From: CAVUDO01 sp963740255
Lineage (GTDB): Bacteria > Actinomycetota > Actinomycetes > Mycobacteriales > Cryptosporangiaceae
Assembly (NCBI GenBank): GCA_963740255.1
Contig: CAVUDO010000002.1
Span: forward strand, 1,240,001-1,304,000
Length of the DNA stretch: 64,000 bases
Reading direction: 5' to 3'
Below are positions 16,760-26,492 of this stretch, piece after piece; the first letter of the stretch is position 1; each line of letters begins with the position of its first letter. The position numbers and the translations under genes were made by a program. Below the pieces are notes generated by a model. That model saw nothing but the letters and a program-made list of their open reading frames with translations, did not search any database and had not been told where the DNA came from.

Positions 16760-17336
16760 GCGACAAGTTCGAGTTCATCGACGCCGAGTACGCCATCAAC
16801 GCCGCGAACTCCGAACCCGCCCCCGGCATCTTTTCGATGTGCTCTCTGCTCGAGGTGTCCCGCTCGGGGTTCTACGAATGGCGGGACCGGCCGGCCTCGG
16901 CCACCGCCCAGCGGAGAGAGGACCTGAAGCTGCTGATAACGAAGTCCTTTGACGAGTCCGACGGAACCTACGGGCACCGGCGAGTACACGCCGACCTGGC
17001 CGCCTGGGGCGTGCCGTGCGGCCCCGAGCTGGTCCGCTTCCTCATGCGTGAACTGGACCTACAGCCGTGCCAGCCCCGGCCCTGGCGACACAGCCTCACC
17101 GAAGCCGACGGCTCCGAGCACCACATCGGTGACCTCGTGGATCGTGACTTCACCACCGACGCGCCCGGGGTGAAGCTGGTCGGCGACATCACCTACATCG
17201 AAACCTGGCAGGGCTGGATCTATCTGGCGACCGTCATCGACTGCTACGACAAATCCGTGATCGGCTGGGCCACCCACGACAACTACAAGACCCCCCTCAT
17301 CGAGGAAGCTATCGAGATGGCCGCCCGCAACCGCGG

Positions 17337-18427
17337 GCGGTGTCAGCCGGTGGTGGCAATTGAGCTGGTGAGGATGTCGGTGAAGACTTCTGCTGGGGTT
17401 CGGTAGCCGAGGATACGCCGTGGTCGGTTGTTGAGTTCGGCGGCGACGAGGTCGAGGTAGGTCTGGTCGTCGGTGATGGCGGTGCCCTTGGGGAAGTACT
17501 CGCGTAGCAGCCCGTTGGTGTTTTCGTTCGTGCCGCGTTCCCACGGTGAGTGCGGATGCGCGAAGTACACGTCCACATTAGAGGCGAGGGTGAACGCGGC
17601 GTGGCCGGCCATCTCGCTGCCCTGGTCCCAGGTCAGGGTCTTGACCAACGCGGCGGGCATCCCGGCCACCGAAGCCAGGAGCGCGTTGCAGGTGGTGGCC
17701 GCGTCGCGGCGCCCGGCCGGCAGCGCCACCGTCACGGTGTAGCGGCTGGTTCGCTCGACCAGGGTCGCCATCGCCGAACGCCCGGCTTTACCGATCACGA
17801 GGTCACCTTCCCAGTGCCCGGGCACGGCCCGGTCGCTGGCCTCGGCCGGACGGGCGTCAATGCTGGTCATACCCACGATCCGCGCCCCTGGGCTGGAGCG
17901 GCGGCCACGGGGGCGACGCTTCTGGCGCCCCGAACGCAGCAAGATGCCTTGCCGGGCGAGTTCGCCCTTGGGCAGCGCATAGATCCAGGTGTAGATCGCC
18001 TCGTGCGACACAGTGCCGGCCACCTGCTCAGCGTGCTCACCGCCGTGCTCGGCGCGCAACCTGCCCGCGGCCTGGTCCGGGGAACACCCGCCGCGCAGCT
18101 TGCCGAGCACCTGATCGCGTAGCACCGGGTCGGCGTCGAGCTTGCGGACCTTCGGCCGGCACCGCGACACCCCCGCTGCCCGCCCGGCTCGCACCGCCCG
18201 ATACCCCGCGCGCCCGCCGTGACGGGCGATATCGCGACACACCACGCTCGGATCCCGGCCGATCCGCCCGGCGATCACCCGCCCCTGGGCGTCCTCAGCG
18301 ATGCCCCGGGAGATCTCCTCCCGATCAGCCTCGGACAACATCCTGCGCACACCCACGGCGGACTCCTGTCGGCTCGGTTCACCGACGATCTACACCAACC
18401 CCGATTGCTACCACCGGCTGGGACCGA
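17337..18427 (-). mobile_element. IS30 family insertion sequence, copy 2 (nested in IS3)
   Basis: 1091 bp, same ends and orientation as copy 1, flanked by the duplication GG (17335-17336 and 18428-18429). It interrupts orfB of the IS3 element. I saw no difference between the two copies by eye, which points to recent transposition. Confidence 0.92.
17343..18356 (-). CDS. IS30 family transposase (copy 2)
   Basis: 337 residues, identical in sequence to the transposase at 15317-16330, with the same helix-turn-helix and intact DDE core (DLVIGK, WDQGSE, ERGTNENTNGLL). Being inside orfB in antisense orientation, it depends on its own promoter. Confidence 0.93.
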   Translation of the reverse strand: MGVRRMLSEADREEISRGIAEDAQGRVIAGRIGRDPSVVCRDIARHGGRAGYRAVRAGRAAGVSRCRPKVRKLDADPVLRDQVLGKLRGGCSPDQAAGRLRAEHGGEHAEQVAGTVSHEAIYTWIYALPKGELARQGILLRSGRQKRRPRGRRSSPGARIVGMTSIDARPAEASDRAVPGHWEGDLVIGKAGRSAMATLVERTSRYTVTVALPAGRRDAATTCNALLASVAGMPAALVKTLTWDQGSEMAGHAAFTLASNVDVYFAHPHSPWERGTNENTNGLLREYFPKGTAITDDQTYLDLVAAELNNRPRRILGYRTPAEVFTDILTSSIATTG

Positions 18428-18914
18428 GGCGCCCTCGTCGCCGACGCGATTTTCCACTCCGACCGCGGCAGCAACTACACGTCAGCCCGATTCGCCGCCG
18501 CCCTCAAGAAGCTCAACATTCGACAATCCGTCGGGCGAACCGGAATCTGCTACGACAATGCCATGGCCGAGTCGTTTTTCGCCGCGTTGAAGAACGAACG
18601 GGTACACCGCACCCAGTATCCGACCCGCGAACATGCCTACCGGGACATTGCCCGATACATCGAATTCCGTTACAATACCAAACGACGCCACTCAGCACTC
18701 GGGTACCGGACCCCGCAACAAGTCCACAACGAATGGCTAAACCGACAGCTCGCAGCATGAACTAACCATCAACAGCTGTCCGGAAAACGCGAGGCACATC
18801 ATGGTCCATCGTGTCGGGCCGGCGCCAGCGGGCCGCGACGAAGCCGAGCACGCTCACCGCGGCGAACAGCACGACGAAGACGACCAGCTCGGTGGTCTTG
18901 ATCTCGCCCATGGC

Positions 18915-19148
18915 TCATCGCCTCCGCTTGGTGGCCTGGTAGACCACCACCGTGGTCAGGACACCGACCCCGACGTAGAGCAGCTGGAGCCAGTAGAACC
19001 GCGGGAAGCCCAAGAGCATGGGCTCCTCGGAGTTGTAGAGGAACGTGAGCAACGGGAGCACGATCGGGATCAGCAGCAGCCAGTTCCACGGGCTGCGATC
19101 CGAGCGCCGTTCCCCGGGTGGGCGTGGCGGTGATTTCTGCGTGGGCAT
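18915..19148 (-). CDS. DUF3311 small membrane protein
   Basis: 77 residues with two transmembrane segments (WNWLLLIPIVLPLLTFLYNS and RFYWLQLLYVGVGVLTTVVV) and a basic C-terminus KRRR. DUF3311 proteins are the small partners encoded just before SSS symporters of the monocarboxylate type and probably assist or stabilise them; that role is inferred. ATG 19148 has AGGAGG at the right distance, so the longer frame to 19223 is not used. Its stop is 3 bp before the start of the symporter pseudogene, so it has probably lost its partner here. Confidence 0.85.
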   Translation of the reverse strand: MPTQKSPPRPPGERRSDRSPWNWLLLIPIVLPLLTFLYNSEEPMLLGFPRFYWLQLLYVGVGVLTTVVVYQATKRRR

Positions 19149-19262
19149 GGCCACCTCCTGCGTCAACGAAGGAGCGGCGGCAGCAGTCCGCCGTGGGGGG
19201 CATGCTAGGTGACGTAGCGTCACCTTTGGGCTGAGCTGCGAAAAAACTTGAGGAGATCGAAC

Positions 19263-19673
19263 GTGACAACAGGCAAGCCGTCCTCCCCCGCATCGCTACG
19301 ACCCCCCGCGGTCAGGTGGGCATGCCTGCTGGGCACGGCGCTCACCGGGGGGTGGCTCGCCGCGACGGCCGCCGCCGTGAACGCCGGCCTCGGTGCCGAC
19401 GCCGGCGGCGGGGAGTGGGCCGCGCTGGGGGTGCTCGTCGTCGGGTTCCTGGCGCTGGGCGTCCTGGCCGGTTCCGGCTCCTACCTCGCGTGGAACGGTG
19501 GCCAGGTTCGGCGTCTGGCCACCGCCGGGCTCTGCACCGTCGTGGTGTGCGGCTGGCGGGTGGTCGCCGCGATCGTGCGCGGCTTCGCCGACCTCGACAG
19601 CGTGGACGTGGGCATGATCGCCCTCTTCCTGTTCGGCGCGGCGATCCTCGTCCTGCTGCGCGGCCAGCGGTAG
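19263..19673 (+). CDS. Hypothetical small membrane protein
   Basis: 136 residues with four hydrophobic segments (WACLLGTALTGGWLAATAAA, ALGVLVVGFLALGVLAGSGS, LATAGLCTVVVCGWRVVAAI, IALFLFGAAILVLL) and no recognised domain. Start GTG 19263 is set by AGGAG 7 bp upstream. It is divergent from the DUF3311 gene and is followed after 106 bp by the App1-like gene. Codon use is of the host type. Confidence 0.75.
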   Translation: MTTGKPSSPASLRPPAVRWACLLGTALTGGWLAATAAAVNAGLGADAGGGEWAALGVLVVGFLALGVLAGSGSYLAWNGGQVRRLATAGLCTVVVCGWRVVAAIVRGFADLDSVDVGMIALFLFGAAILVLLRGQR

Positions 19674-19779
19674 CGGCCCGGACGCGCTCGTGGTCCCGCC
19701 CGTCGCGGGCCGAACGGCTCCGCAGCCTGCGCGGCTCCCCGGCCGCGACGCCGACCGGCGAGAGGAGTAGGACAGGGGC

Positions 19780-20838
19780 ATGTCAGCGCCGAGCGGGTCA
19801 CCCCGGCCGCACCGAGCCGCCCGGATGGAGGATGCCGTCTCCTCGCTGCTGGCCCGGGTGCTGCGGCGACGGGGGTGGCGGCCGCGGGTGGTCGCCTACC
19901 CGGGCTACGGCGCCGACGGATGGGTGCGGGTGCTGGCCAGGGTGCTGCTCGCGCCGCCCGGCACCCGGCGGCGCGACATCGAGAAGGTCCGGGGGTGGCG
20001 CCGCTTCGTCTCGGCCAAGGCGGCCGGCGTCCCCGTCGTGATCGAGGTCGGCGGCCAGCGGTACGAGGTGGTGACGACCCGCGGCGGCTACGTCGACGAG
20101 GTGGTGGCGGCCGAGCTGGCGCCGGGGTGGGCGCAGGCGCGGCTCACCGCCGAGGGCGGTCCGCCGGCGGACGCAGCGCTGCGGGTGCTGGGGCCGGCGG
20201 CGCTGTTCGGGCTGGTCAGCGACGTGGACGACACGGTGATCGTTACGGCGCTCCCCCGGCCGATGGTCGCGTTCTGGAACACGTTCGTCCGCCCCGAGGC
20301 CTCCCGTCACGCCGTTCCCGGGATGGCCGCGCTCTATCGCACGCTGTTGGAGGAAAATCCCGACGGGTTCGTCGTCTACCTCTCGACCGGAGCCTGGAAC
20401 GTGGCACCGGCGCTCGGGAAGTTCCTCGACCGGCACGGCTTCCCGCCCGGGCCCGTCCTGATGACCGACTGGGGGCCGACCCCGCAGGGCTGGTTCCGGT
20501 CCGGCCGCGACCACAAGCGCACCGAGCTGGCCCGGCTGCTGGCCGAGCTGCCGCAGCTGCGCTGGGCGCTGGTCGGCGACGACGGCCAGCACGATCCCGA
20601 GCTGTACAGCGAGGCGGCCGAGGCGTCGCCGGAGAAGGTGCTGGCGATCGCCATCCGGCAGCTGACCGCCACCGAGCAGGTGCTCACGCACGGCACGCCG
20701 CAGCCCCCGTCGGAACTGCCCTGGGCCGCCACGCGGCCGGATCTCCCGGTACTGGAGGTGCGGGCACCGGACGGCACCGGGCTGCGTGCGGCGTTGCAGG
20801 CCCGCGGCCTGCTCCGCCTCTCTCCCGACGACCTCTGA
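19780..20838 (+). CDS. App1 family phosphatase (DUF2183)
   Basis: 352 residues. The DUF2183 core carries GLVSDVDDTVIVTALP (about residue 147), whose DxDDT motif is the catalytic signature shared with lipin-type phosphatidate phosphatases, followed by FVVYLSTGAWNVAPALGKFL, LMTDWGPTPQGWFRSGRDHK and LVGDDGQHDPELY. It belongs to the HAD-like fold; yeast App1 is a phosphatidate phosphatase. In bacteria the substrate is not settled, so a lipid phosphate role is inference. Start ATG 19780 follows GAGAGGAGTAGG. It is 120 bp before the ggt gene on the same strand. Confidence 0.88.
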   Translation: MSAPSGSPRPHRAARMEDAVSSLLARVLRRRGWRPRVVAYPGYGADGWVRVLARVLLAPPGTRRRDIEKVRGWRRFVSAKAAGVPVVIEVGGQRYEVVTTRGGYVDEVVAAELAPGWAQARLTAEGGPPADAALRVLGPAALFGLVSDVDDTVIVTALPRPMVAFWNTFVRPEASRHAVPGMAALYRTLLEENPDGFVVYLSTGAWNVAPALGKFLDRHGFPPGPVLMTDWGPTPQGWFRSGRDHKRTELARLLAELPQLRWALVGDDGQHDPELYSEAAEASPEKVLAIAIRQLTATEQVLTHGTPQPPSELPWAATRPDLPVLEVRAPDGTGLRAALQARGLLRLSPDDL

Positions 20839-20957
20839 TCCGCGGCGGCCGGCCGCGTCTCTCCCGGGTGGACAGGCGCGACCGGGCGCGCCCTCTCCGG
20901 GTGGGCTGGAAGGTCACCGGGTGCGACGCCAGGTGCCGGGCATGTCAGGATTCTCAC

Positions 20958-22496
20958 GTGTCCACCGGAATGGCCGTCGCGGCGAGTAACCAGCTCGCGG
21001 CCGAGGCCGGCCTGCGGCTTGCCGAGGTCGGCGGCAACGCGGTGGACGCCGCGTTGGCGGCGGTCGTCGTCGCCATGGTGTGCGAGCCGGGGATCTGCTC
21101 GCCCGCCGGAGGCGCGTTCGTCACGGTGGCGCCCGCCGACGGGTCGCCCCCGGTCACGATCGACGGCAACGTCGAGATGCCCGGCCGTGGCCTGCCGCGC
21201 GAGGCGCGGGGTCAGGGCCTGCGCGAGGTCACCACCGAGTACGGCGGCAACCTGGTGATGACCGTCGGCCACGGCTCGGTGGCCACGCCCGGCGCGCTGG
21301 CCGCGCTCGACGTGGCGCATCGCCGGTACGGGCGGGCGCCGTGGCGCGAGGTGCTCGCCCCCGCGGTGGATGCGGCGCAGGGCGGCTTCCCGCTCGGCGC
21401 CGCGTCGGCGTACTACCTGCGCTACGTCCACGACTCCGTCTACGGCTGGCACCCCGACAGCTACGCCGCCCTGCACGACGCCGCCGGACGGCTGCTCGCG
21501 CGCGGCGCCACCGTCGAAGTCCCCCACCTCGCCGACTCCATGCGGCTGATCGCCGACGAGGGCGCGGACGCGTTCTACCGGGGCGACATCGCCGCCCGGA
21601 TCGCCGCCGACATGGCCGCGCACGGGGGGCTGCTCACCGCCGCCGACCTGGCCGTCTACGAGCCGGTGGAACGGCCCGCACTGCCCGTGCGGTGCGGCGA
21701 CTGGCAACTCTGGACGAATCCGCCGCCGGCCATCGGCGGGCCGGTGCTGGCTGCGATGCTCACGCTGCTGGCCGACCGTCCGCACGGAGCCTGGCGCGCG
21801 GAGGACGTCGCCGAGCTGGCAGCCGTGCAGGACTGCCTGCTCGGCTACCGGCTCGAACACCTCGATGTCACCGACGACCGGCTGGCCGCCGCGCAACGGC
21901 TGCTCGACCTGGTCGGCGCCGACGGCGTGGCGGCGCTGGGCGGGCCGCCGTCGACGATCCACGTGTCCACGGTGGACGCCGAGGGCGGCGCCTGCGCGGT
22001 CACCTCCTCGACCGGGTACGGCTCGGGCGTGATGACCCCGGGCACCGGGCTCTGGCTCAACAACTGCCTGGGGGAACCAGAGCTCAACCGGGGCGGCGTG
22101 CACCTCCTCCCGTCGGGCGAGCGCCTGCCCTCCAACATGGCGCCGACCGTCGGGCACACCCCGGACGGCGGCGTCCTGGCGATCGGCTCCCCTGGCGCCG
22201 ACCGGATCACCAGTGCCCTGCTGCAGGTGCTGATGAGTTTCGCCAACGGCGGCCTCGACCTCGCCGCGGCCATCGCCCGTCCGCGGCTGCACGTCCGTCG
22301 CATCGACGGCGACTCCATGGTGGAGTACGAGGACGACCTGGTGCTGCCGCCGCTGCCGCTGCCGGCGCACTCGCACGGACCGGCGTCGATGTACTTCGGT
22401 GGCGTCGGCGCGGCGCTGCGCGAACCCGACGGGACGCTGTGCGCCGAGGCCGACCCGCGGCGCGAGGGCTACGCGGCGGCCAGCCCCGCTGCGTAG
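20958..22496 (+). CDS. ggt: Gamma-glutamyltransferase family protein
   Basis: 512 residues, slightly shorter than the usual 550-580. N-terminal region MAVAASNQLAAEAGLRLAEV, then GGNAVDAALAAVVVAMVCEP, then CSPAGGAFVTV, is typical of the Ntn-hydrolase Ggt. The autocleavage and nucleophile Thr is in PPSTIHVSTVDAEGGACAVT, matching the TTHxS motif of known enzymes; GYGSGVMTPGTGLWLNNCLG follows. The protein would self-cleave into two subunits and hydrolyse or transfer gamma-glutamyl groups of glutathione-like compounds. No signal peptide is visible, unlike periplasmic Ggt, so a cytosolic role or a related acylase activity is possible. GTG 20958 has AGGA 7 bp upstream. Confidence 0.88.
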   Translation: MSTGMAVAASNQLAAEAGLRLAEVGGNAVDAALAAVVVAMVCEPGICSPAGGAFVTVAPADGSPPVTIDGNVEMPGRGLPREARGQGLREVTTEYGGNLVMTVGHGSVATPGALAALDVAHRRYGRAPWREVLAPAVDAAQGGFPLGAASAYYLRYVHDSVYGWHPDSYAALHDAAGRLLARGATVEVPHLADSMRLIADEGADAFYRGDIAARIAADMAAHGGLLTAADLAVYEPVERPALPVRCGDWQLWTNPPPAIGGPVLAAMLTLLADRPHGAWRAEDVAELAAVQDCLLGYRLEHLDVTDDRLAAAQRLLDLVGADGVAALGGPPSTIHVSTVDAEGGACAVTSSTGYGSGVMTPGTGLWLNNCLGEPELNRGGVHLLPSGERLPSNMAPTVGHTPDGGVLAIGSPGADRITSALLQVLMSFANGGLDLAAAIARPRLHVRRIDGDSMVEYEDDLVLPPLPLPAHSHGPASMYFGGVGAALREPDGTLCAEADPRREGYAAASPAA

Positions 22497-22520
22497 ACGG
22501 CGCGACGGCTGGCCGACACC

Positions 22521-22554
22521 GAAGGCCCCGCCGGAGCGTTCCGGCGGGGCCTTC
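22521..22554. terminator. Hairpin between ggt and ilvC
   Basis: Perfect 15-bp inverted repeat, GAAGGCCCCGCCGGA (22521-22535) and TCCGGCGGGGCCTTC (22540-22554), loop of 4. It lies between two convergent genes and likely ends both. Confidence 0.8.
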
Positions 22555-22586
22555 GTACGGTGAAGCGGCTGGCCAGGCTGTGTCGG

Positions 22587-23612
<1,026 letters not shown>

Positions 23613-23786
23613 GGCGGCTCGGATGTCCTCTCTGGTGGGAACGTTCTGTCTCGGTGGCCGATGTGCGTTGGTGGCCGAAGTATCCGGCACCCGGGCGGGT
23701 GGCGATGTGCCCCGGTGGCCGGTCGCCGTGCACTGTCGCCGCTTGCTGTGCCTGGTGGCCGCGCGCCGCGTGCCGGTGGCGGCGCC

Positions 23787-24317
23787 TCAGGCCGGCCGGT
23801 CGACGCTGCGCAGGGCCACCGGCGGGGCGGCGATGGAGCGTCCGCCCCGGCCGATCGCGACCATGCCCGACTGCACCATCTCCTTGATGCCGAACGGCTC
23901 CAGCACCCGGATCAGCGCGTCGAGCTTGTCGACCGTCCCGGTGGCCTCGATCGTGACGGCCTCCTGCGAGACGTCCACCACCTTGGCGCGGAAGAGCTGC
24001 ACGGTCTCCAGCACGTGCGAACGCTGCTGCAGGTCGGCGCGCACCTTCACCAGCAGCAGTTCGCGCTGCACCGAGGTGCCGGCCTCCAGCTCGACGATCT
24101 TGATCACGTTGACCAACTTGTTGAGCTGCTTGGTGACCTGCTCCAGCGGCAGGTCGTCGACGTTGACCACGATCGTCATCCGGGAGACCTCGGGGCGTTC
24201 GGTCGGCCCGACCGCCAGCGAGTCGATGTTGAACCCGCGCCGGCTGAACAGCCCGGACACCCGGGCCAGCACGCCGGGCTTGTTCTCCACCAGCACCGAC
24301 AGGGTGTGCCTGCTCAT
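23787..24317 (-). CDS. ilvN: Acetolactate synthase small (regulatory) subunit
   Basis: 176 residues. N-terminal ACT domain, HTLSVLVENKPGVLARVSGL then FSRRGFNIDSLAVGPTE, for valine feedback, followed by the C-terminal IlvN/IlvH domain. It activates IlvB and confers inhibition by valine. Of two ATG codons 6 bp apart, 24317 is preferred because AGGA lies 7 bp upstream; 24323 would be too close. Spacing to ilvB is about 105 bp, on the same strand. Confidence 0.95.
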   Translation of the reverse strand: MSRHTLSVLVENKPGVLARVSGLFSRRGFNIDSLAVGPTERPEVSRMTIVVNVDDLPLEQVTKQLNKLVNVIKIVELEAGTSVQRELLLVKVRADLQQRSHVLETVQLFRAKVVDVSQEAVTIEATGTVDKLDALIRVLEPFGIKEMVQSGMVAIGRGGRSIAAPPVALRSVDRPA

Positions 24318-24422
24318 CGTCATGTCCTCACTCGTGGCGCGCTCACTCGTCGCGCGCTCACTGGTCGTCCGCTCGTTGTGGCCCGCTGACCGGTCGCCCG
24401 GGGCTCGGCTGTCGTACCCGGC

Positions 24423-26207
24423 TCACAGGTCGTCCTCGTCGTCCCAGACCGGGCGGGTGTCGCGGGCCGCCAGGATCTCGTCGTTGCTGGTGCCGGCCGG
24501 CACCATCGGCCAGACCATCGCGTCCTTGCCGACGATGAAGTCGACCACCACCGGCTGGTCGTCGATCTCCATCGCCTTGGCGATCGTGGCGTCGACCTCG
24601 CCCACCGACTCGCAGCGCAGACCGACACAGCCCAGCGCCTCCGCAAGCTTGACGAAGTCGGGGATCCGCACCTTCTGGGTGTTCAGGTCGGTGTTGGAGT
24701 AGCGCTTCTCGTAGAACAGGGTCTGCCACTGGCGCACCATGCCGAGGCTGCCGTTGTTGATCACCGCGACCTTGATCGGGATGCCCTCGACCGCGCAGGT
24801 GGCCAGCTCCTGGTTGGTCATCTGGAAACAGCCGTCGCCGTCGATGGCCCAGACGGTGGTGTCGGGCCGGCCGACCTTGGCGCCCATCGCGGCCGGCACC
24901 GCGTAGCCCATCGTGCCGAGCCCACCGGAGTTGAGCCAGGTGCCGGGCTTCTCGAACGAAATGAACTGGCTCGCCCACATCTGGTGCTGGCCGACGCCGG
25001 CCACGTAGATCGCGTCCGGCCCGGCCAGCTTGCCCAGCCGGTCGATGACATGCTGCGGGGCCAGCGTGCCGTCGGTGTGCTCGTCCCAGCCGAGCGGGTA
25101 GGTCTGGCGGGTCTTGTCGAGCTGGGCCCACCAGGACCCGTACCGCTCGGCGCCGCCGCCCCCGCCGGCCGACAGAGCCGCCAGCTCGGCCTGGAACGCG
25201 ACGATGATCTCGGCGATCACCTCGCGGGCGTCGCCGACGATCGGCACGTCCGCGGCACGGTTCTTGCCGATCTCGGCCGGGTCGATGTCGGCGTGCACGA
25301 TAGTGGCCTGCGGGGCGAAGCTGCTGAGCTTCCCGGTCACCCGGTCGTCGAAGCGGGCGCCGAGCGCGACGATCAGGTCGGCCTTCTGCAGCGCCGTGAC
25401 CGCGGCCACCGTGCCGTGCATGCCGGGCATCCCCAGGTGCTGGCGGTGGCTGTCCGGGAACGCGCCGCGGGCCATCAGCGTGGTGGTGACCGGGGCACCG
25501 GTGAGCTCGGCCAGCACCATCAGCTCGGCCGTCGCCCGGGCCTTGAGCACGCCGCCGCCGACCAGCAGCACCGGTCGTTGCGCGGTGGCCAGCAGCTTCG
25601 CGGCCTCGCGGACCTGCTTGCCGTGCGGGTGCAGGGTGGGCCGGTAGCCGGGCAGGTTGAGCCGCGGCGGCCAGGAGAACGTGGTGCCGGCCTGCAGGAT
25701 GTCCTTGGGCAGGTCGACCAGGACGGGGCCGGGGCGCCCGGTGGCGGCCAGGTGGAACGCCTCCGCGATGGTCCGCGGGATGTCGGCGGCGGACTGCACG
25801 AGGAAGTTGTGCTTGGTGACCGGCAGTGTGATGCCGCAGATGTCGGCTTCCTGGAACGCGTCGGTGCCGATCGCGGCGCTGGGCACCTGGCCGGTGATCG
25901 CGACGATCGGCACCGAGTCCATGTAGGCGTCGGCGATCGGGGTGACCAGGTTGGTCGCGCCGGGGCCGGAGGTGGCCATGCACACCCCGACATCGCCGGT
26001 GGCCTGCGCGTACCCGGTGGCGGCGTGGCCGGCGCCCTGCTCGTGCCGCACCAGGATGTGCCGCACCGCGGTCGAGTCGTACAGCGGGTCGTAGGCCGGG
26101 AGGATGGCCCCGCCGGGAATGCCGAACACCACCGTCGCCCCGACCTCTTCCAGCGACCTCACGAGCGACTGTGCTCCGGTGACGGGAGTGCCGGGTTGGG
26201 CGTTCAT
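24423..26207 (-). CDS. ilvB: Acetolactate synthase large subunit
   Basis: 594 residues. Thiamine-diphosphate enzyme: N-terminal Pyr domain with catalytic Glu in ILVRHEQGAGHAATGYAQA, central FAD-binding domain, and PP domain with the TPP motif GDGCFQMTNQELATCAVEGI ending INN. It condenses pyruvate (or pyruvate with 2-oxobutyrate) at the head of branched-chain amino acid synthesis. The leader ahead of it holds a short peptide rich in Leu/Val codons and a terminator hairpin, so expression is probably attenuated by charged Leu/Val tRNA. Confidence 0.96.
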   Translation of the reverse strand: MNAQPGTPVTGAQSLVRSLEEVGATVVFGIPGGAILPAYDPLYDSTAVRHILVRHEQGAGHAATGYAQATGDVGVCMATSGPGATNLVTPIADAYMDSVPIVAITGQVPSAAIGTDAFQEADICGITLPVTKHNFLVQSAADIPRTIAEAFHLAATGRPGPVLVDLPKDILQAGTTFSWPPRLNLPGYRPTLHPHGKQVREAAKLLATAQRPVLLVGGGVLKARATAELMVLAELTGAPVTTTLMARGAFPDSHRQHLGMPGMHGTVAAVTALQKADLIVALGARFDDRVTGKLSSFAPQATIVHADIDPAEIGKNRAADVPIVGDAREVIAEIIVAFQAELAALSAGGGGGAERYGSWWAQLDKTRQTYPLGWDEHTDGTLAPQHVIDRLGKLAGPDAIYVAGVGQHQMWASQFISFEKPGTWLNSGGLGTMGYAVPAAMGAKVGRPDTTVWAIDGDGCFQMTNQELATCAVEGIPIKVAVINNGSLGMVRQWQTLFYEKRYSNTDLNTQKVRIPDFVKLAEALGCVGLRCESVGEVDATIAKAMEIDDQPVVVDFIVGKDAMVWPMVPAGTSNDEILAARDTRPVWDDEDDL

Positions 26208-26308
26208 CTGCGGGCCCTTCGGGAGATCGATGGTTGCGGTGGTCCGGGTGGCCGCCGCGCGACGCGGTGGCCGGGTGGCCGCCGCGCGACGGCCTCGCGG
26301 CGGGCAAG

Positions 26309-26337
26309 AAAAAACCCCTCGTGCCGGGCACGGGGGG
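26309..26337 (-). terminator. ilvB attenuator hairpin with U-run
   Basis: On the minus strand a GC-rich stem (CCCCCCGTGCC pairing with GGCACGAGGGG, one wobble pair) is followed directly by six T. It lies about 100 bp before the ilvB start and 32 bp after the leader-peptide stop, the geometry of an amino-acid attenuator. Confidence 0.85.
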
Positions 26338-26368
26338 TGAGCGCGTCGCGGTGGAGCGTAACGACGCG

Positions 26369-26401
26369 CTAGACAAGTACTACGAGCTGGGAGAAACGCA
26401 C
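26369..26401 (-). CDS. ilvB leader peptide (MRFSQLVVLV)
   Basis: A 10-residue frame GTG CGT TTC TCC CAG CTC, then GTA GTA CTT GTC and TAG. Five of its last five codons are Leu or Val, with AGGG 7 bp before the GTG. It is followed by a terminator with a U-run and then ilvB. Ribosome stalling at the Leu/Val codons when these amino acids are scarce would allow an antiterminator to form. The function is inferred from this classic arrangement and from known leader peptides of actinobacterial ilvB genes. Confidence 0.82.
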   Translation of the reverse strand: MRFSQLVVLV

Positions 26402-26492
26402 ACCGTCACCCTAGGTGTCCGGTTCCGCGACGGTCAACCCTGTGGGAACCCGTCCCAACATGTGGATCCGGGTGCCTTGGTCGGTGGGGCGA

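Larger units (their letters stand above)
16756..18760 (+). pseudogene. IS3 family transposase OrfB, split by IS30 copy 2
   Basis: The 5' part (16756-17336) ends at AARNRG and the 3' part (18430-18760) resumes at ALVADAIFHSDRGSNYTSAR; joining them with one GG target copy gives a continuous frame. The first catalytic Asp (GDITYIETW) lies before the break; the second (FHSDRGSNY) and the Glu (YDNAMAESFFAALKNE) lie after it, so no functional enzyme can be made. The IS3 element is therefore immobile unless helped by another copy. Confidence 0.92.
16404..18801 (+). mobile_element. IS3 family insertion sequence, interrupted by IS30 copy 2
   Basis: Ends at about 16405 and 18801 are 26-bp imperfect inverted repeats: left TGGGGTGCC with TCCGGACAG inward, right end read inward TGATGTGCC with TCCGGACAG. 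TGG flanks the insertion (15308-15310 beyond IS30 copy 1, and 18802-18804), and deleting one TGG restores the symporter frame, which supports the boundary at 16404. Without IS30 copy 2 and its GG duplication the element is about 1305 bp, a normal IS3 size. Confidence 0.88.
13751..18911 (-). pseudogene. Sodium:solute symporter (SSS family), broken by IS elements and frameshifts
   Basis: The N-terminal 36 residues (MGEIKTTELVVFVVLFAAVS, ending RWRRPDTMD) are encoded at 18911-18802. The gene resumes at 15310 as HHLDEWGLGGRSFGGWITWF and runs to KDLPELVEGKAAA at 13751. Removing the insertions and one TGG target copy rejoins the two parts in frame (TMDHHLDEWG). Beyond the insertions, single extra G or C bases break the frame repeatedly, for example around 15144-15166, 14912-14916, 14525-14542, 14385-14391 and 13874-13892, yet residues such as IPAAIMSIAAANLFTRN-like segments stay conserved. 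With DUF3311 upstream it matches the monocarboxylate/acetate symporter pairs of actinobacteria. Decayed very recently, or partly misassembled. Confidence 0.85.

Noticed and set aside
15311..18427. The two IS30 copies as a composite transposon
   Set aside because: The segment between them is simply the left part of the IS3 element, each copy has its own GG duplication, and no common outer duplication is seen.
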